A DNA stretch of 64,000 bases from JAUIIK01 sp041390865. Its GTDB lineage: Bacteria; Chloroflexota; Chloroflexia; Thermomicrobiales; CFX8. The stretch lies in the NCBI GenBank assembly GCA_041390865.1, contig JAWKPC010000022.1, positions 7,794-71,793 on the forward strand, given 5' to 3'. Below, piece by piece: positions 45,399 through 55,967 of this stretch. Each line of letters opens with the position of its first letter. Within the stretch, counting starts at the first letter, position 1. The position numbers were made by a program, and so were the translations under genes. The notes under the pieces are model-generated. The model searched no databases. It was not told the origin of the DNA and was given only the letters and a program-made list of their open reading frames with translations.

Positions 45399-45552
45399 AG
45401 TTCAAGTCGACTTGGATTCGGGGAATTTCCGCGATGCCGTAAAATTCATCTTAAGGCTTCCTTCTCCGGTAGAGAAGTTGGACCGGCTCAAAGCTGCGGC
45501 GGAATACGTAAGGCGTCGGCAGATTGCCGATGCGTATGCGAAGACCCGCTGA
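45391..45552 (+). pseudogene. Helical fragment upstream of the TIR-like gene
   Basis: The forward frame ending at the TGA at 45550-45552 reads IRLAVSEYIVQVDLDSGNFR, AVKFILRLPSPVEKLDRLKA and YVRRRQIADAYAKTR. The composition is protein-like and the next frame may continue it (NVEGMILETLGAP), which suggests it is the N-terminal part of the TIR-like gene cut off by an indel. No start codon can be assigned. Confidence 0.3.
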
Positions 45553-46402
45553 ATGTTGAGGGAATGATTCTGGAGACACTTGGGGCGCCAACGTAGATAA
45601 CTGGCTCGGGGCGGAAGCCAAGGAAGTGTATATCAGGGGAGTCATCGACCGATTCGTTCAGCGACCGGAATTCGACGAGCGATTGGAACGGATGCTCGCA
45701 GGCAGCAACCCGTCGGACGCGGTGATGACGTATGCCGTTGACCTTATGATGAAGGAACGGTCCCCCGAGACGGTTGAGCAGATCACTGAGGCGGTAGGCG
45801 AGCCGATGCCTGAAGATCCAGTTGACGCCGAAACGGAAGGAGGCGCGTTGGACGGGGGCAAGGGCCGCGACGTGTTCGTAATTCACGGACGGAATCTGGC
45901 TGCGCTAGAGGAATTGAATTTCTTTCCGGGTCCATCGATCTTCGTCCCCTCGCTTGGGCAGATGCACGGGCATTTACGAAGAACCCACGACCCTACATAG
46001 TGAAATCCTGATGCGGCTTTTGAACACGTGCTTCAGGCAGTAATCGTCCTAATGACGCCGGACGAAGAAGCTGCGTTAGTCCCTCCCCTTCTTAGAACGG
46101 GAGGCGCAGGAGACGAGCTTGGAGGTGTGTCTTCAGCCGCGTCCGAACGCTCTCTACGAGGCCGGGATGGCCATTGGGCGCAGTCCGAGCCATACGGTGA
46201 TCGTTGAGATGGGTAGGATTCGGTCCTTTAGCAGATACTCACGGCGCACGTCGTTCATTAAGGGATGATCCTGACCAACGCCAGGAACTGATCAACTGTC
46301 TGCAGGATGCCGGGTGCGATGTTCCGGCTCATCGGTACCAAGTGGATAAAGGCGGGGAAATTCGACCAGTTCTGGGAACAAGCTGAAACAACCATGAGCT
46401 GA
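45553..46402 (+). pseudogene. TIR-like (predicted nucleotide-binding, CAP12/Pycsar-type) effector gene, broken
   Basis: Joined frames give a C-terminal domain of the predicted nucleotide-binding TIR-like family: GRDVFVIHGRNLAALEELNF, then IDLRPLAWADARAFTKNPRP, AFEHVLQAVIVLMTPDEEAA, LQPRPNALYEAGMAIGRSPS with HTVIVEMGRIRSFS, DDPDQRQELINCLQDAGCDV and a final TKWIKAGKFDQFWEQ. This domain is found in NAD-degrading anti-phage effectors (CBASS/Pycsar-type). At least five frame changes occur (near 45915, 46005, 46040, 46130, 46255 and 46340). Upstream is a helical region (VYIRGVIDRFVQRPEFDERL). The density of breaks is higher than elsewhere, so true decay is likely. No cyclase gene is adjacent. Confidence 0.6.
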
Positions 46403-46572
46403 CCGAACCATCGGAAACAAGGCGACTGGACGCTCCAACGACGAAATTCCTTAGGATAACCGGCATCTCCCAGTCGAGACTTTCGGGGCGCATGCGAAAG
46501 ACGTATTCGAAGCTTGAAGTAGTGGACCGCGACGAAGCTGTCAAGCGCGCCATAGAGCTAGGGATCGTTTAG
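46399..46572 (+). other. Short frame resembling the end of a LuxR-type HTH domain
   Basis: An open frame overlapping the end of the TIR-like remnant reads TEPSETRRLDAPTTKFLRIT, then MRKTYSKLEVVDRDEAVKRA and IELGIV before TAG at 46570-46572. The last 26 residues resemble the C-terminus of LuxR/NarL helix-turn-helix domains (KLxVxxRxEAVxRAxELGxx). There is no ATG at the beginning and no ribosome site, so it is probably a gene fragment. Confidence 0.3.
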
Positions 46573-46683
46573 GTGATGTGCGGGCACTCTACCCTATTCG
46601 CGGGCATCTAATCCCGCCTCTTCGCCCTTGATCAATGGGGTTGTTCGTTACTCTGTGATCGAGCAGCCAGCTGTCTCCGGCTG

Positions 46684-46812
46684 CTATTCGTAGGCGAGCG
46701 AGATTTGGAAGCGACTTTCAGTCTGGTCGAAGACGACGGATTGCGGGCCGTCGATGACCTCCGTCCCGACTTCGTCGCCACGGTGCGCTGGCAGGCAGTA
46801 AGGCAGGCGACG
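46684..46812 (-). pseudogene. Diverged argF (ornithine carbamoyltransferase) 3' fragment
   Basis: The minus strand just past the ABC ATPase stop encodes LPYCLPAHRGDEVGTEVIDG followed by PQSVVFDQTESRF and a TAG at 46684-46686. This is the HCLP-containing C-terminal end of ornithine carbamoyltransferase, about 40 codons, clearly related to the intact gene at 50037 but with several substitutions. It has no start and no ribosome site. It is a third, older copy of the argF tail in this region. Confidence 0.65.
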
Positions 46813-46824
46813 TCGGATTTCAGG

Positions 46825-47544
46825 CTATGGGACGGGCGACGCGGTTGAGGGCGTGAGGACTCCATCGTGCATCTCGTAGATGTGGTCGGCGAGGGAGGCC
46901 ATTGCGAGGTCGTGGGTGACCATGATGGCGAGCTTGTTGCGCTCCTTTGTCTCGCGCACCAGCATCTCGACCACCTGACGGCCACGCACGGAATCGAGGT
47001 TGGCGGTCGGCTCGTCGACCAGCACGATCTCGGGGTCGTTCATCAGCGCCCGGCCGATCGCGACGCGCTGCCGCTCACCGCCGCTGAGCTGGGTAGCCAG
47101 CGCATCGGCTCGTTGCGACAGACCTAGCTCTTCGATGAGCCGGTTCGAGCGCTCCCGGCCATTCCCCTTGCAAGCGCCAATCGAGCACATCACCATCAAG
47201 TTCTCGCGGGCAGTAAGGAACGGCAGCAGGTTGTTGGCCTGGAAGACGTAGCCGACCGACACCCTACGGTATTCCGTAAGCTGGCGCGGACTCAGCCCGG
47301 TGACCTCCCGGCCATTCAACAGAATGCTTCCCCTGGTTGGCGTCAGCAGCCCGCCGAGCATCGCGAGCGTCGTCGTCTTGCCGGAACCACTTGGTCCGAC
47401 GATCGCGACGAACTCGCCGTGACCAGCGGTGAAACTGACGTCTCTTACGGCGTGGACCTCGCGGTCGCCCTCCCGATACACCTTTGTCAGGTCAGTGACC
47501 GCGAGCATGTCGTCGAATCCGTACTGGCTGTTCTCGATCGACAT
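46825..47544 (-). CDS. ABC transporter ATP-binding protein (LolD/MacB type)
   Basis: A 239-residue nucleotide-binding subunit. Walker A GPSGSGKTTTL, Q-loop GYVFQANNLLPFLTARENLM, signature LSGGERQRVAIGRAL, Walker B IVLVDEPTANLDS and H-loop MVTHDLAMA are all intact. The ATG at 47544 overlaps the permease stop (TGATG), so the two are coupled. The first 13 residues (MSIENSQYGFDDM) are an extension; an internal ATG at codon 13 is an alternative. With the upstream permease it forms a two-component exporter of the FtsX/DevC kind. An argF fragment follows directly. Confidence 0.9.
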   Translation of the reverse strand: MSIENSQYGFDDMLAVTDLTKVYREGDREVHAVRDVSFTAGHGEFVAIVGPSGSGKTTTLAMLGGLLTPTRGSILLNGREVTGLSPRQLTEYRRVSVGYVFQANNLLPFLTARENLMVMCSIGACKGNGRERSNRLIEELGLSQRADALATQLSGGERQRVAIGRALMNDPEIVLVDEPTANLDSVRGRQVVEMLVRETKERNKLAIMVTHDLAMASLADHIYEMHDGVLTPSTASPVP

Positions 47545-48495
47545 CAGAGTTGCTGCCCGAGCGCGATGATCGGGTCGGTGCGTAGTACCTGCCGACCCGA
47601 GAAGAGGGCCGCGAGCGCCGAAGTGGCCAGGAGCAGGACTCCGGTTGCGACGAATGCGGTCGTCGAGAAGCTGATCGGGACGACCTCTCCGCCCCCTTGC
47701 AGGACGCGGTCGGTGAGCAATGCCAGGGCAATCGAAACGGCTAGCCCGATAGCTGCGATGATCAGGATCTGAGTCAGCAGCTGGCGCAGGATGTAGCCGC
47801 TGGACGCGCCGATCGCTTTGAGCATCCCGATCTGGCTGACCTTCTGCAGTGTCAGCACGTAGAAGAAGACGCCGATCACCATGGCTCCGATGAGGTAGCC
47901 GAATACCTGGAGCGACGTGATCGTCGCCGACTGGCCCTGGACGCCTTCGATGTTGTCGAAGGCCGTCTGTTTGTCCAGGATCTCGTAGCCCTGGCCGGCA
48001 TCGCTCGCCGGATCTCCCTGTATCAGGACGACGCTCGCGGCAGGGCGGCTTTCGGCAGGAACTTCACCATACTTGAGATCGAGCAGGGTCGAGCGCAGAA
48101 TGTAGACCGCCGGTTGGAAGAAGAAGGCCCCTTCGTCGATCTCGCCAATGATCTCCATCTCAACGGTTTCCAGGCGGAACTGGACGGAGACGGTGTCGCC
48201 TATCGAGAAATTGGAATCGTTGAGGAATCGCTTGTCGGCCAGCATTCCGGTCGTGTCGTCGGCTGTGAGCGCGCGCCCGTCGGTGACGTTTGGCTCGGCT
48301 ATCGTGCCGATGTCATAGCCAAGCAGGGCTGCCGAGCCGATTTCGCCGTCGGCATTGGTGTAGTTCGCGGCGACGTAGGCGAGCGGAGCGGATGCTTCGA
48401 CGCCGTCGGCCATTGCGATGCGCTCGACCGTGTCCTGGCTCATCTCCGAGCGAATCACGCTGCGGCCCGCCGTGTCCGAGTAGGCCAGGTTGTCG

Positions 48496-49057
<562 letters not shown>

Positions 49058-49269
49058 CTTCCGTCCGATTAGAACGATAGACATGACCGGGACTCGCGTA
49101 GCGTTTTAGGCGTGTTTCGTGCGATAGGCTTGATGGCACAGCAGAATGATGAGGAACTGGTGATTTCGTGACTGGGTTACTGACGTTCGTCGTGCATGTC
49201 CGGCAAGTTAGCGCCGGAGGGGCTGCGGCCAACCAGCGGGTTTGGTCGGGGGACCGAAAGGGGAGCGTG

Positions 49270-49656
49270 ATGAAGCTTCTTCGTACACCGACATCCTGGG
49301 TCGGGAGAATCGGTATTGTGCTGGCAGTTGTAGCGGTGGTGTTCGCGGGCGGACTTGGCGTCGGTATCGGGATGGGACTCTCATCAACCGGCGCGCAGGT
49401 TGGCGGCGAGATCAACGGCTGTGTCAACAACTACACCGGCCAGTTGCGGATCCTGCGCGGCGGTCAAAAGTGCAGCGCTGGCGAAGTGCCGATCTCGTGG
49501 AACCAGCAGGGGCCGAGCGGTCTCCTTGATATCCAGAAAGTCCAGAGTACTGAAACGGTCGAGACGCCTGATGCGGTAGATTCAGTCTCGGTGAGTGTCG
49601 AATGCCCGGATGGATATCGCGTCATTGGCGAGCTGGTCGACCGTGAAGATAGCTGA
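49270..49656 (+). CDS. Secreted YTG-motif protein (family member 4), truncated by rearrangement
   Basis: A 128-residue exported protein. AAAGGGGAG stands in front of the ATG. It has an N-terminal anchor or signal (IGIVLAVVAVVFAGGLGVGI), the motif INGCVNNYTGQLRILRGGQK with C-SAGEVPISWNQQGPSG, and the start of the C-terminal domain VSVECPDGYRVIG. By analogy with the copy at 41006 the reading should go on through MDSSNPVEAGQGVFAS in another frame (to about 49710), after which the sequence switches abruptly to repeat copy B. The gene therefore lacks its last ~30 residues. It is the only unique gene between the two repeat copies. Confidence 0.7.
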   Translation: MKLLRTPTSWVGRIGIVLAVVAVVFAGGLGVGIGMGLSSTGAQVGGEINGCVNNYTGQLRILRGGQKCSAGEVPISWNQQGPSGLLDIQKVQSTETVETPDAVDSVSVSVECPDGYRVIGELVDREDS

Positions 49657-49705
49657 TATCGCCATGGACAGCAGCAACCCGGTCGAAGCTGGGCAAGGTG
49701 TATTT

Positions 49706-51020
<1,315 letters not shown>

Positions 51021-51515
51021 CTATCTCATTCTCTCCTGGACATAGCAAACCGAAAACGCGTCGTCGTAGCCTGGCGTATTACCCGCTCGGGGTAACGACG
51101 TCAGGCTAACGCCTAGAACGGCGATCGGCGCTTGGAGAATGGGATAGATCTGAAACTGCGGGGCTACTGAACTGAATCGTCACGGTCTACTCCAAAGATT
51201 GAGAAAGCGAACACAGGTCATTCGTCGGCTAGATAACGTGCTAGCCGCGCCTGAAACGCCTCAATCTCCTGGAGCAACGAACCATATTCCTCGTGACCTT
51301 ATCGTTCAATCCACGTAGATTGCACAAGGGCTAATGTACTACGGCGTTGGCTGTGAGTCAACAGTACCCCGGTCCCGCCGGTTCCTGAGCGCACCCGATC
51401 GTTTCCTATCGACGGTGTTCTCGATCATCTGTGGCATCCCTCGGGTGCAAAGCCTTCGTCGGGATGCCAACCGGTTGCTCCGCAGCGCCACGGTGGACTG
51501 GCTGATGTCGTTCCG
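51021..51515. other. argF leader and non-coding interval
   Basis: About 495 bases. TTACCC at 51076-51081 with GGGTAA about 51086-51092, and an outer partial GCCTGGCG/CGTCAGGC pairing, form a hairpin in the argF leader at about 51068-51107. Farther upstream on the minus strand 51218-51298 is an orphan coding-like frame (EEYGSLLQEIEAFQARLARY, then LADE-stop) without a convincing start. No T-box or arginine-repressor site could be identified with confidence. Confidence 0.4.
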
Positions 51516-51905
51516 TCAGACCTGGACGAGCATGATCAGGTTGCCGCAGGTGTCGTCGAAGACGGCGGTGGTGACGTCGCCGTGGCTGACCGGGTCCTGG
51601 GTGAAGCTGACGCCGAGATCCTTGAGCCGGGCGGTCTCGGCTTCGACGTCGTCGGAGGCGAAGGAGGTCGCCGGGATGCCGGCGTCGTAGAGCGAACGCT
51701 GCCATTCTCTCGCCGGCACCGCCGGGTTGCCGTTGGGTTCGAGGAGGAGTTCGACTCCTGCGGCATCCCCGGGAGACACGACGGTCAGCCAGCGGTCATC
51801 GCCCAGCGGGACGTCCGTCTTCTTTTCGAATCCGAGCTTTCCGGTATAGAAGGCGAGCGCCTTTGCCTGGTCGTCGACCAGCACACTCGTGATATGGATT
51901 CTCAT
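51516..51905 (-). CDS. VOC-family (glyoxalase/bleomycin-resistance fold) protein
   Basis: A 129-residue single VOC domain made of paired beta-alpha-beta-beta-beta modules: the N-terminal HITSVLVDDQAKALAFYTGK and LGFEKKTDVPLG pattern and the C-terminal TTAVFDDTCGNLIMLVQV, which ends with the usual DPxGNxxxL-like strand. Metal-ligand positions (His near the start, Glu in VELLLEP, and a late residue) are partly present. It may bind a metal and small molecule or act as a resistance protein. AGAGG lies seven bases before the ATG. It is a single gene. Confidence 0.85.
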   Translation of the reverse strand: MRIHITSVLVDDQAKALAFYTGKLGFEKKTDVPLGDDRWLTVVSPGDAAGVELLLEPNGNPAVPAREWQRSLYDAGIPATSFASDDVEAETARLKDLGVSFTQDPVSHGDVTTAVFDDTCGNLIMLVQV

Positions 51906-52176
51906 GTGCGAGCCTCTTTCAGTCTTGAGCGATGGAGCATCGCCGGAAATATAACAGAGTGGTTATATTAAAGGCAGTATGCCAGTTGGGGATCTCGCGA
52001 TTGCGGAAGGGCATTGCCGGCAGGGTCGCGGTCCTTCGCCGCGGTTTGTGCCGCGTTCTGGGCCGGGAAGGCGTGTCTATGTACTCGCGAGGCATACCGA
52101 CGGGAGCCTATCCTTGATCGTGTGATGCACTGATCACAGATAGACATACCGGTGCAGCAACTCGAAAGGTAGACAC

Positions 52177-52356
52177 ATGGTTGATAAAAAGGTCGAAGGT
52201 AAGAAGGATCAGGCCGAAGGCAAGGCCCGCGAAGAGTGGGGCGAAGCGACCGACGACAAGTCGGAGCAGGCCAAAGGCAAGTTCGAGCAAGCTAAGGGCA
52301 AGGCCAAGGAAGCCTGGGGCGACGCGAAAGACGATGACGACGATAACAACAGCTAA
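52177..52356 (+). CDS. CsbD-family stress-response protein, 59 aa
   Basis: GAAAGG seven bases upstream of the ATG starts a 59-residue hydrophilic protein: VDKKVEGKKDQAEGKAREEW, then DDKSEQAKGKFEQAKGKAKE and an acidic tail DDDDDNNS. The KxxGKxxQAxGK pattern repeated twice is that of CsbD proteins, small general-stress proteins controlled by sigma B in Bacillus; their molecular function is not known. It is followed by a clean terminator at 52420, so it is monocistronic. Confidence 0.9.
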   Translation: MVDKKVEGKKDQAEGKAREEWGEATDDKSEQAKGKFEQAKGKAKEAWGDAKDDDDDNNS

Positions 52357-52419
52357 GTCGTCGACCTCGCCCCGCTTGAGCCCCGTATCTCGCTGACATT
52401 TCAACCTACGGGGCAACGT

Positions 52420-52455
52420 GACCGGACGGTACTCATCCGTCCGGTCGTTTCTTTT
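52420..52455 (+). terminator. Rho-independent terminator of the CsbD gene
   Basis: GACCGGACGG at 52420-52429 pairs with CCGTCCGGTC at 52437-52446 around TACTCAT and is followed by GTTTCTTTT, a U-rich tail. Confidence 0.85.
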
Positions 52456-52784
52456 GCCTGTCTTTTTGAACGCGAGCGAACTGGTAGCGCCCACTGGCTA
52501 CCCGGGTCGATCCTCGCACAGTATCGGTGTCGCCACATCGTCCCGACTAGAGACGCCAGCAATGGAGATCGATAGCGCAGTCCGGGCAGTCTCGTGTTTA
52601 ACGCTACGCCTGCCACATTCACCCATGTCATTCTGGCCGAAGCGACAGTGGAGTAGAAGGATCTCGTCAAGACGTTGCGGCTGATCGGCCGCAGCATCAA
52701 GGTTGGAGCCGGTCGTTCCGCCTCGCGAACCTCCAACACTTGGCATAGAACCTTCACTCTTCGCAGACCCACTCCTGGGGCTGT
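52456..52784. other. Non-coding interval
   Basis: About 330 bases between the CsbD terminator and the end of pcaB. Frames on both strands are short or Arg/Ser-rich and look like chance. No recognised element. Confidence 0.4.
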
Positions 52785-54108
52785 CTAGGCCAGAGTCGCG
52801 CGGAGGACGCGATCGATGAAATCATGGGTCGCGCCAAGGTAGTTCTGCTCGTCTCTCAATGCATCCCAATCGAGGTCCTCATCGACGAGCTCACGGACGA
52901 CGTCGACGAGATGGCGATCGTTCGAGAGCGATGTCCGGACTGCGGACTGGATGATCGACTTGGCTTCGGCCCGTCCAATCACCGGCGCGAGGGCCAGGTT
53001 GAGGGCTTCGGCCAGCATCAGCCCGTTCGAGGCGTCGACGTTGGCTCGCATCCGTTCTGTATCGACGACGAGGTTCCTGGAGAGAAGAAGCGCGTTGTTC
53101 AGAGCGCCGGCGGTCAGCGCGAACATCTGCGGCAGGGTCAGCCACTCGATCTGCCAGGTACCCGCTCCGCGCTCGTGCTCCTGGATCATCGCCTGATGCA
53201 TCGTGGCGATGAGATTGGCGTTGGCCCTGTGGGCGGCGATGATCGCCTCGCTGACGACCGGGTTGCTCTTCTGCGGCATCGTGCTGGAGCCGCCGCGGGA
53301 CGGGTCGTCGCTCTCGCGAAGCTCGCCAATCTCTGTCTGTGCCAGCAGGATGATGTCACCGGCCATCTTCGCCAGGCTGCCGCTGACCATCGAGAGCCAG
53401 TTCGCGAGCTCGACGACGCGATCCCGCTGGGTATGCCAGGGCAATTCCGGCACGCCCAGTTCGAGTTCGCCGGCCAGCGCCTCCATCGTCTCGATGCCGC
53501 GAACCCCGAGCGACGCCAGCGTCCCGACCGCGCCGCCGAACTGAACGACGAACAGGCGCGGTGTGATCTCCCAGTCGCTCGCGATGACGGGCCAGCGGCG
53601 CGATCCAGCCGGCGGCTTTCAACCCGAAGGTGATCGGCAATGCCTGCTGGGACTTGGTCCGCCCGGCCATGACGGTGCCTCGATGGCGATCGGCAAGCTC
53701 CGCGAGGTTGACGATGATCTCCTGGAGCTCGCCCTTCATATGGTTCAGCGCCTCGCGTATCTGGAGGACGAGGGCGGTGTCCATGATGTCCTGAGTCGTC
53801 GCACCCCAGTGGACGAACGAAGCCGCGTCGCTGCCAACCGCCTCGCGCAGCTGCTCGATCATCCCGATCGTGGGGATGCCGGACTTCTCCATGCTTTGCT
53901 GGACCGGGGCGAGATCAATCTCGAGCGACCGGGCGGCAGCCTCGATTTGCTCCGCCGCGCCTTCCGGAATGACCCCGAGGCGTCCCTGGACGCGAGCCAG
54001 GGCTGCCTCGACCTGAACCATCGTCGCCGCGAAGTTGTCATCGGAGAAGATCCGGGAAATCCCGGCATCGCCGTAGACGGTGCCGAGAACCCGCGAGCCG
54101 CCGATCAT
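52785..54108 (-). CDS. pcaB: 3-carboxy-cis,cis-muconate cycloisomerase, one frameshift
   Basis: Fumarase/aspartase-superfamily enzyme converting 3-carboxy-cis,cis-muconate to 4-carboxymuconolactone. The N-terminal frame (54108 to about 53575) reads TVYGDAGISRIFSDDNFAAT, VQVEAALARVQGRLGVIP and FVHWGATTQDIMDTALVLQI; the C-terminal frame (about 53575 to 52785) has the superfamily signature GSSTMPQKSNPVVSEAI and FVVQFGGAVGTLASLGV. The break is near 53565-53590. Joined length is about 440 residues, normal for PcaB. The ATG overlaps the pcaG stop (ATGA). It is the last gene of the pob-pca operon. Superfamily relatives include adenylosuccinate lyase, but the neighbours settle the assignment. Confidence 0.88.
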
Positions 54109-54692
54109 GGATCGAAGAAGACCGTCTCGTCGCGCCCCTGGAGCTTGACGTCCAGGACGTAGACGGGGCCGTCCGCGCCCTCCCGGCGCTGGAGAATCAA
54201 TGTGTCCCGCCGGTCGGGATCGACGATGTTCAGGATCGTGTCGGAAGCGTTCGCTTCTTCCTCGTCGGAGAAGTAGAAGCGGGTGTAGGCATGGGTCAGC
54301 ATGCCGCGCGAGAAGATGCGGACATTGATGTGCGGCGCCTGGAGCCTGCGGCTGTCGAAAGGAACCGGACCGGGCTTGATCGTTCGGAACGTGAACTGCC
54401 CCTCCGCGACGGTGTCGGCCCGGCCGAAGCCGCGAAAGTTCGGGTCGGCATTCTCCCGGTGCGGGTCGTCGGGGTGATCGTAGAAGCCGTTAGCGTCAGC
54501 CTGCCAGATCTCGAGCATGGCGTCCGGGACGACTTCACCCTCGCCGTCGAGCACGCGGCCGCGAATCACGATCCGTTCGCCCTTGACGCTGTCGGATACC
54601 AGGTTGTTCTCGTCGCCCTTCTCGACCATTCCGAAATGGAAGAAGGGGCCGACGGTCTGGCTTGCTGTTTGCGGTAACCGGGATCTATTCAT
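54105..54692 (-). CDS. pcaG: Protocatechuate 3,4-dioxygenase alpha subunit
   Basis: A 195-residue intradiol dioxygenase subunit; with PcaH it opens the ring of protocatechuate between the two hydroxyls to give 3-carboxy-cis,cis-muconate. Family marks: LPQTASQTVGPFFHFGM at the N-terminus, VVPDAMLEIWQADANGFYD, NFRGFGRADTVAEGQFTF and APHINVRIFSRGML. The second metal histidine seen in PcaH (HIHF) is missing (HINV), as expected for the non-catalytic alpha chain. The start at 54692 overlaps the pcaH stop; an in-frame ATG two codons upstream is equally placed. It overlaps pcaB by four bases. Confidence 0.92.
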   Translation of the reverse strand: MNRSRLPQTASQTVGPFFHFGMVEKGDENNLVSDSVKGERIVIRGRVLDGEGEVVPDAMLEIWQADANGFYDHPDDPHRENADPNFRGFGRADTVAEGQFTFRTIKPGPVPFDSRRLQAPHINVRIFSRGMLTHAYTRFYFSDEEEANASDTILNIVDPDRRDTLILQRREGADGPVYVLDVKLQGRDETVFFDP

Positions 54693-55419
54693 CGTCATCC
54701 GTATCGGGATCTTCAAACGGCGTCATTCTGCTTCCATTCAACACGATATCGAAACGGTAGCCGAGCGCCCATTCCGGCTCGGTGACCTCATGGGCGTAGC
54801 TGGCGACCAGCCGCCGCCGTCCATTCTCGTCCGGAACACCCTGGAGAATCGGGTCGAGCGGCAGCAGCGGGTCGCCGGGGAAATACATCTGGGTCACAAG
54901 CCGCGAGATGAAGGCCCGGCCGAAGACCGAGAAATGGATATGAGACGGTCGCCAGGCGTTCTCGTGATTGCGCCAGGGATACGCGCCGGGCCGGATCGAG
55001 ACGAAGCGGTACTCGCCGTTGCGGTCGGTCAAGGTCCGCCCTGCACCGGTGAAGTTCGGGTCGAGCGGCGCGTCGTGCTGATCGACCAGGTGGCGGTACC
55101 GGCCGGCGGAGTTGGCCTGCCAGACTTCGAGCAGTGCGTTCGGCACCGGCCTTCCGACCTCGTCCAGTACCCGACCGGTCACAATAATCCGCTCTCCAAT
55201 CGGCGGGCCGTCGATGATGGCGTTGCGGGTCAGATCGTGATCGAGCGGTTGGATCTCATCGTGTCCGTAGACCGGGCCGGTCATCTCCGAGAGTGTCTGG
55301 GGCAGCGGGACCAGCGGTTTCTGCGGCGATCGGAGCAACGTCGATTCATATGGCGGGTGGAGATACGGTGGTTGAATCGACCAGTCCAGGGAAGAGAGTC
55401 GTTTCGAGAGTGCGCTCAA
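54685..55419 (-). CDS. pcaH: Protocatechuate 3,4-dioxygenase beta subunit
   Basis: A 244-residue catalytic subunit holding the non-haem Fe(III). The four iron ligands are visible: Tyr in AGRYRHLVDQHDAPLDP, Tyr in IRPGAYPWRNHENAW, and both histidines in RPSHIHFSVFG. The N-terminal PYESTLLRSPQKPLVPLP matches the usual PcaH arm. The TTG start at 55419 has AAGGA about ten bases upstream. It is 155 bases from pcaC, the largest gap in the operon, so a second promoter there is possible; the stop overlaps the pcaG start. Confidence 0.93.
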   Translation of the reverse strand: MSALSKRLSSLDWSIQPPYLHPPYESTLLRSPQKPLVPLPQTLSEMTGPVYGHDEIQPLDHDLTRNAIIDGPPIGERIIVTGRVLDEVGRPVPNALLEVWQANSAGRYRHLVDQHDAPLDPNFTGAGRTLTDRNGEYRFVSIRPGAYPWRNHENAWRPSHIHFSVFGRAFISRLVTQMYFPGDPLLPLDPILQGVPDENGRRRLVASYAHEVTEPEWALGYRFDIVLNGSRMTPFEDPDTDDDE

Positions 55420-55574
55420 GTGTTGTCGTTCCTTCGTCTTCTACGAGTACCTGTAATTGGCGGTGCCGAACCTGGACATTGTGTCATCGGGAACCGGTTG
55501 CGTTCATCCCGTGGGAGCTGCGTCCGGCGCGCCAGTCTAGTATTGCTTCTTCTTAACGATCACGCTGCGTTGAT

Positions 55575-55967
55575 TCAGGCACCGTCCAGGTCGACTCCCA
55601 TCTCCGCGTAGACCTGCTTCGCGACCGCGAACGCGCTGTTTGCGGCCGGCACTCCGGCATAGACAGCGACCTGATGAAACACCTCGGCAATCTCGGCCGG
55701 CGCCACCCCGGTATTGCGCGTGGCCCGCAGGTGCAGGGCGAGCTCGTGCTCTCTACCGAGCGCCGCCAGGATGGCGATCGTCAGCATATGACGGGTTTGC
55801 CGGTCGAGGCCGTCGCTCGTCCAGACCGAGCCCCAGGCCATCTCGGTGATGTAGCGCTGGAAGCCGGCGTCGAAGCTGGTCTGGTTGGCCAGCGAGCGGT
55901 CGACATGCTCGTCGCCGAGAACCTCGCGGCGGACCGCCATGCCGCGTTCATAACGTTCATCGGGCAT
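55575..55967 (-). CDS. pcaC: 4-carboxymuconolactone decarboxylase
   Basis: A 130-residue member of the carboxymuconolactone decarboxylase family: ERYERGMAVRREVLGDEHVD at the start, FQRYITEMAWGSVWTSDGLD, then the conserved TRHMLTIAILAALGREHELA and AEVFHQVAVYAGVPAANSAF. It decarboxylates 4-carboxymuconolactone to 3-oxoadipate enol-lactone. AAGGA precedes the ATG at 55967, which lies inside the end of pcaD (11-base overlap). In many bacteria PcaC and PcaD are fused as PcaL; here they are separate but coupled. Confidence 0.92.
   Translation of the reverse strand: MPDERYERGMAVRREVLGDEHVDRSLANQTSFDAGFQRYITEMAWGSVWTSDGLDRQTRHMLTIAILAALGREHELALHLRATRNTGVAPAEIAEVFHQVAVYAGVPAANSAFAVAKQVYAEMGVDLDGA

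Noticed and set aside
51021..51515. T-box leader in front of argF
   Set aside because: No AGGGTGG-ACC-GCG T-box sequence and no specifier loop could be found.
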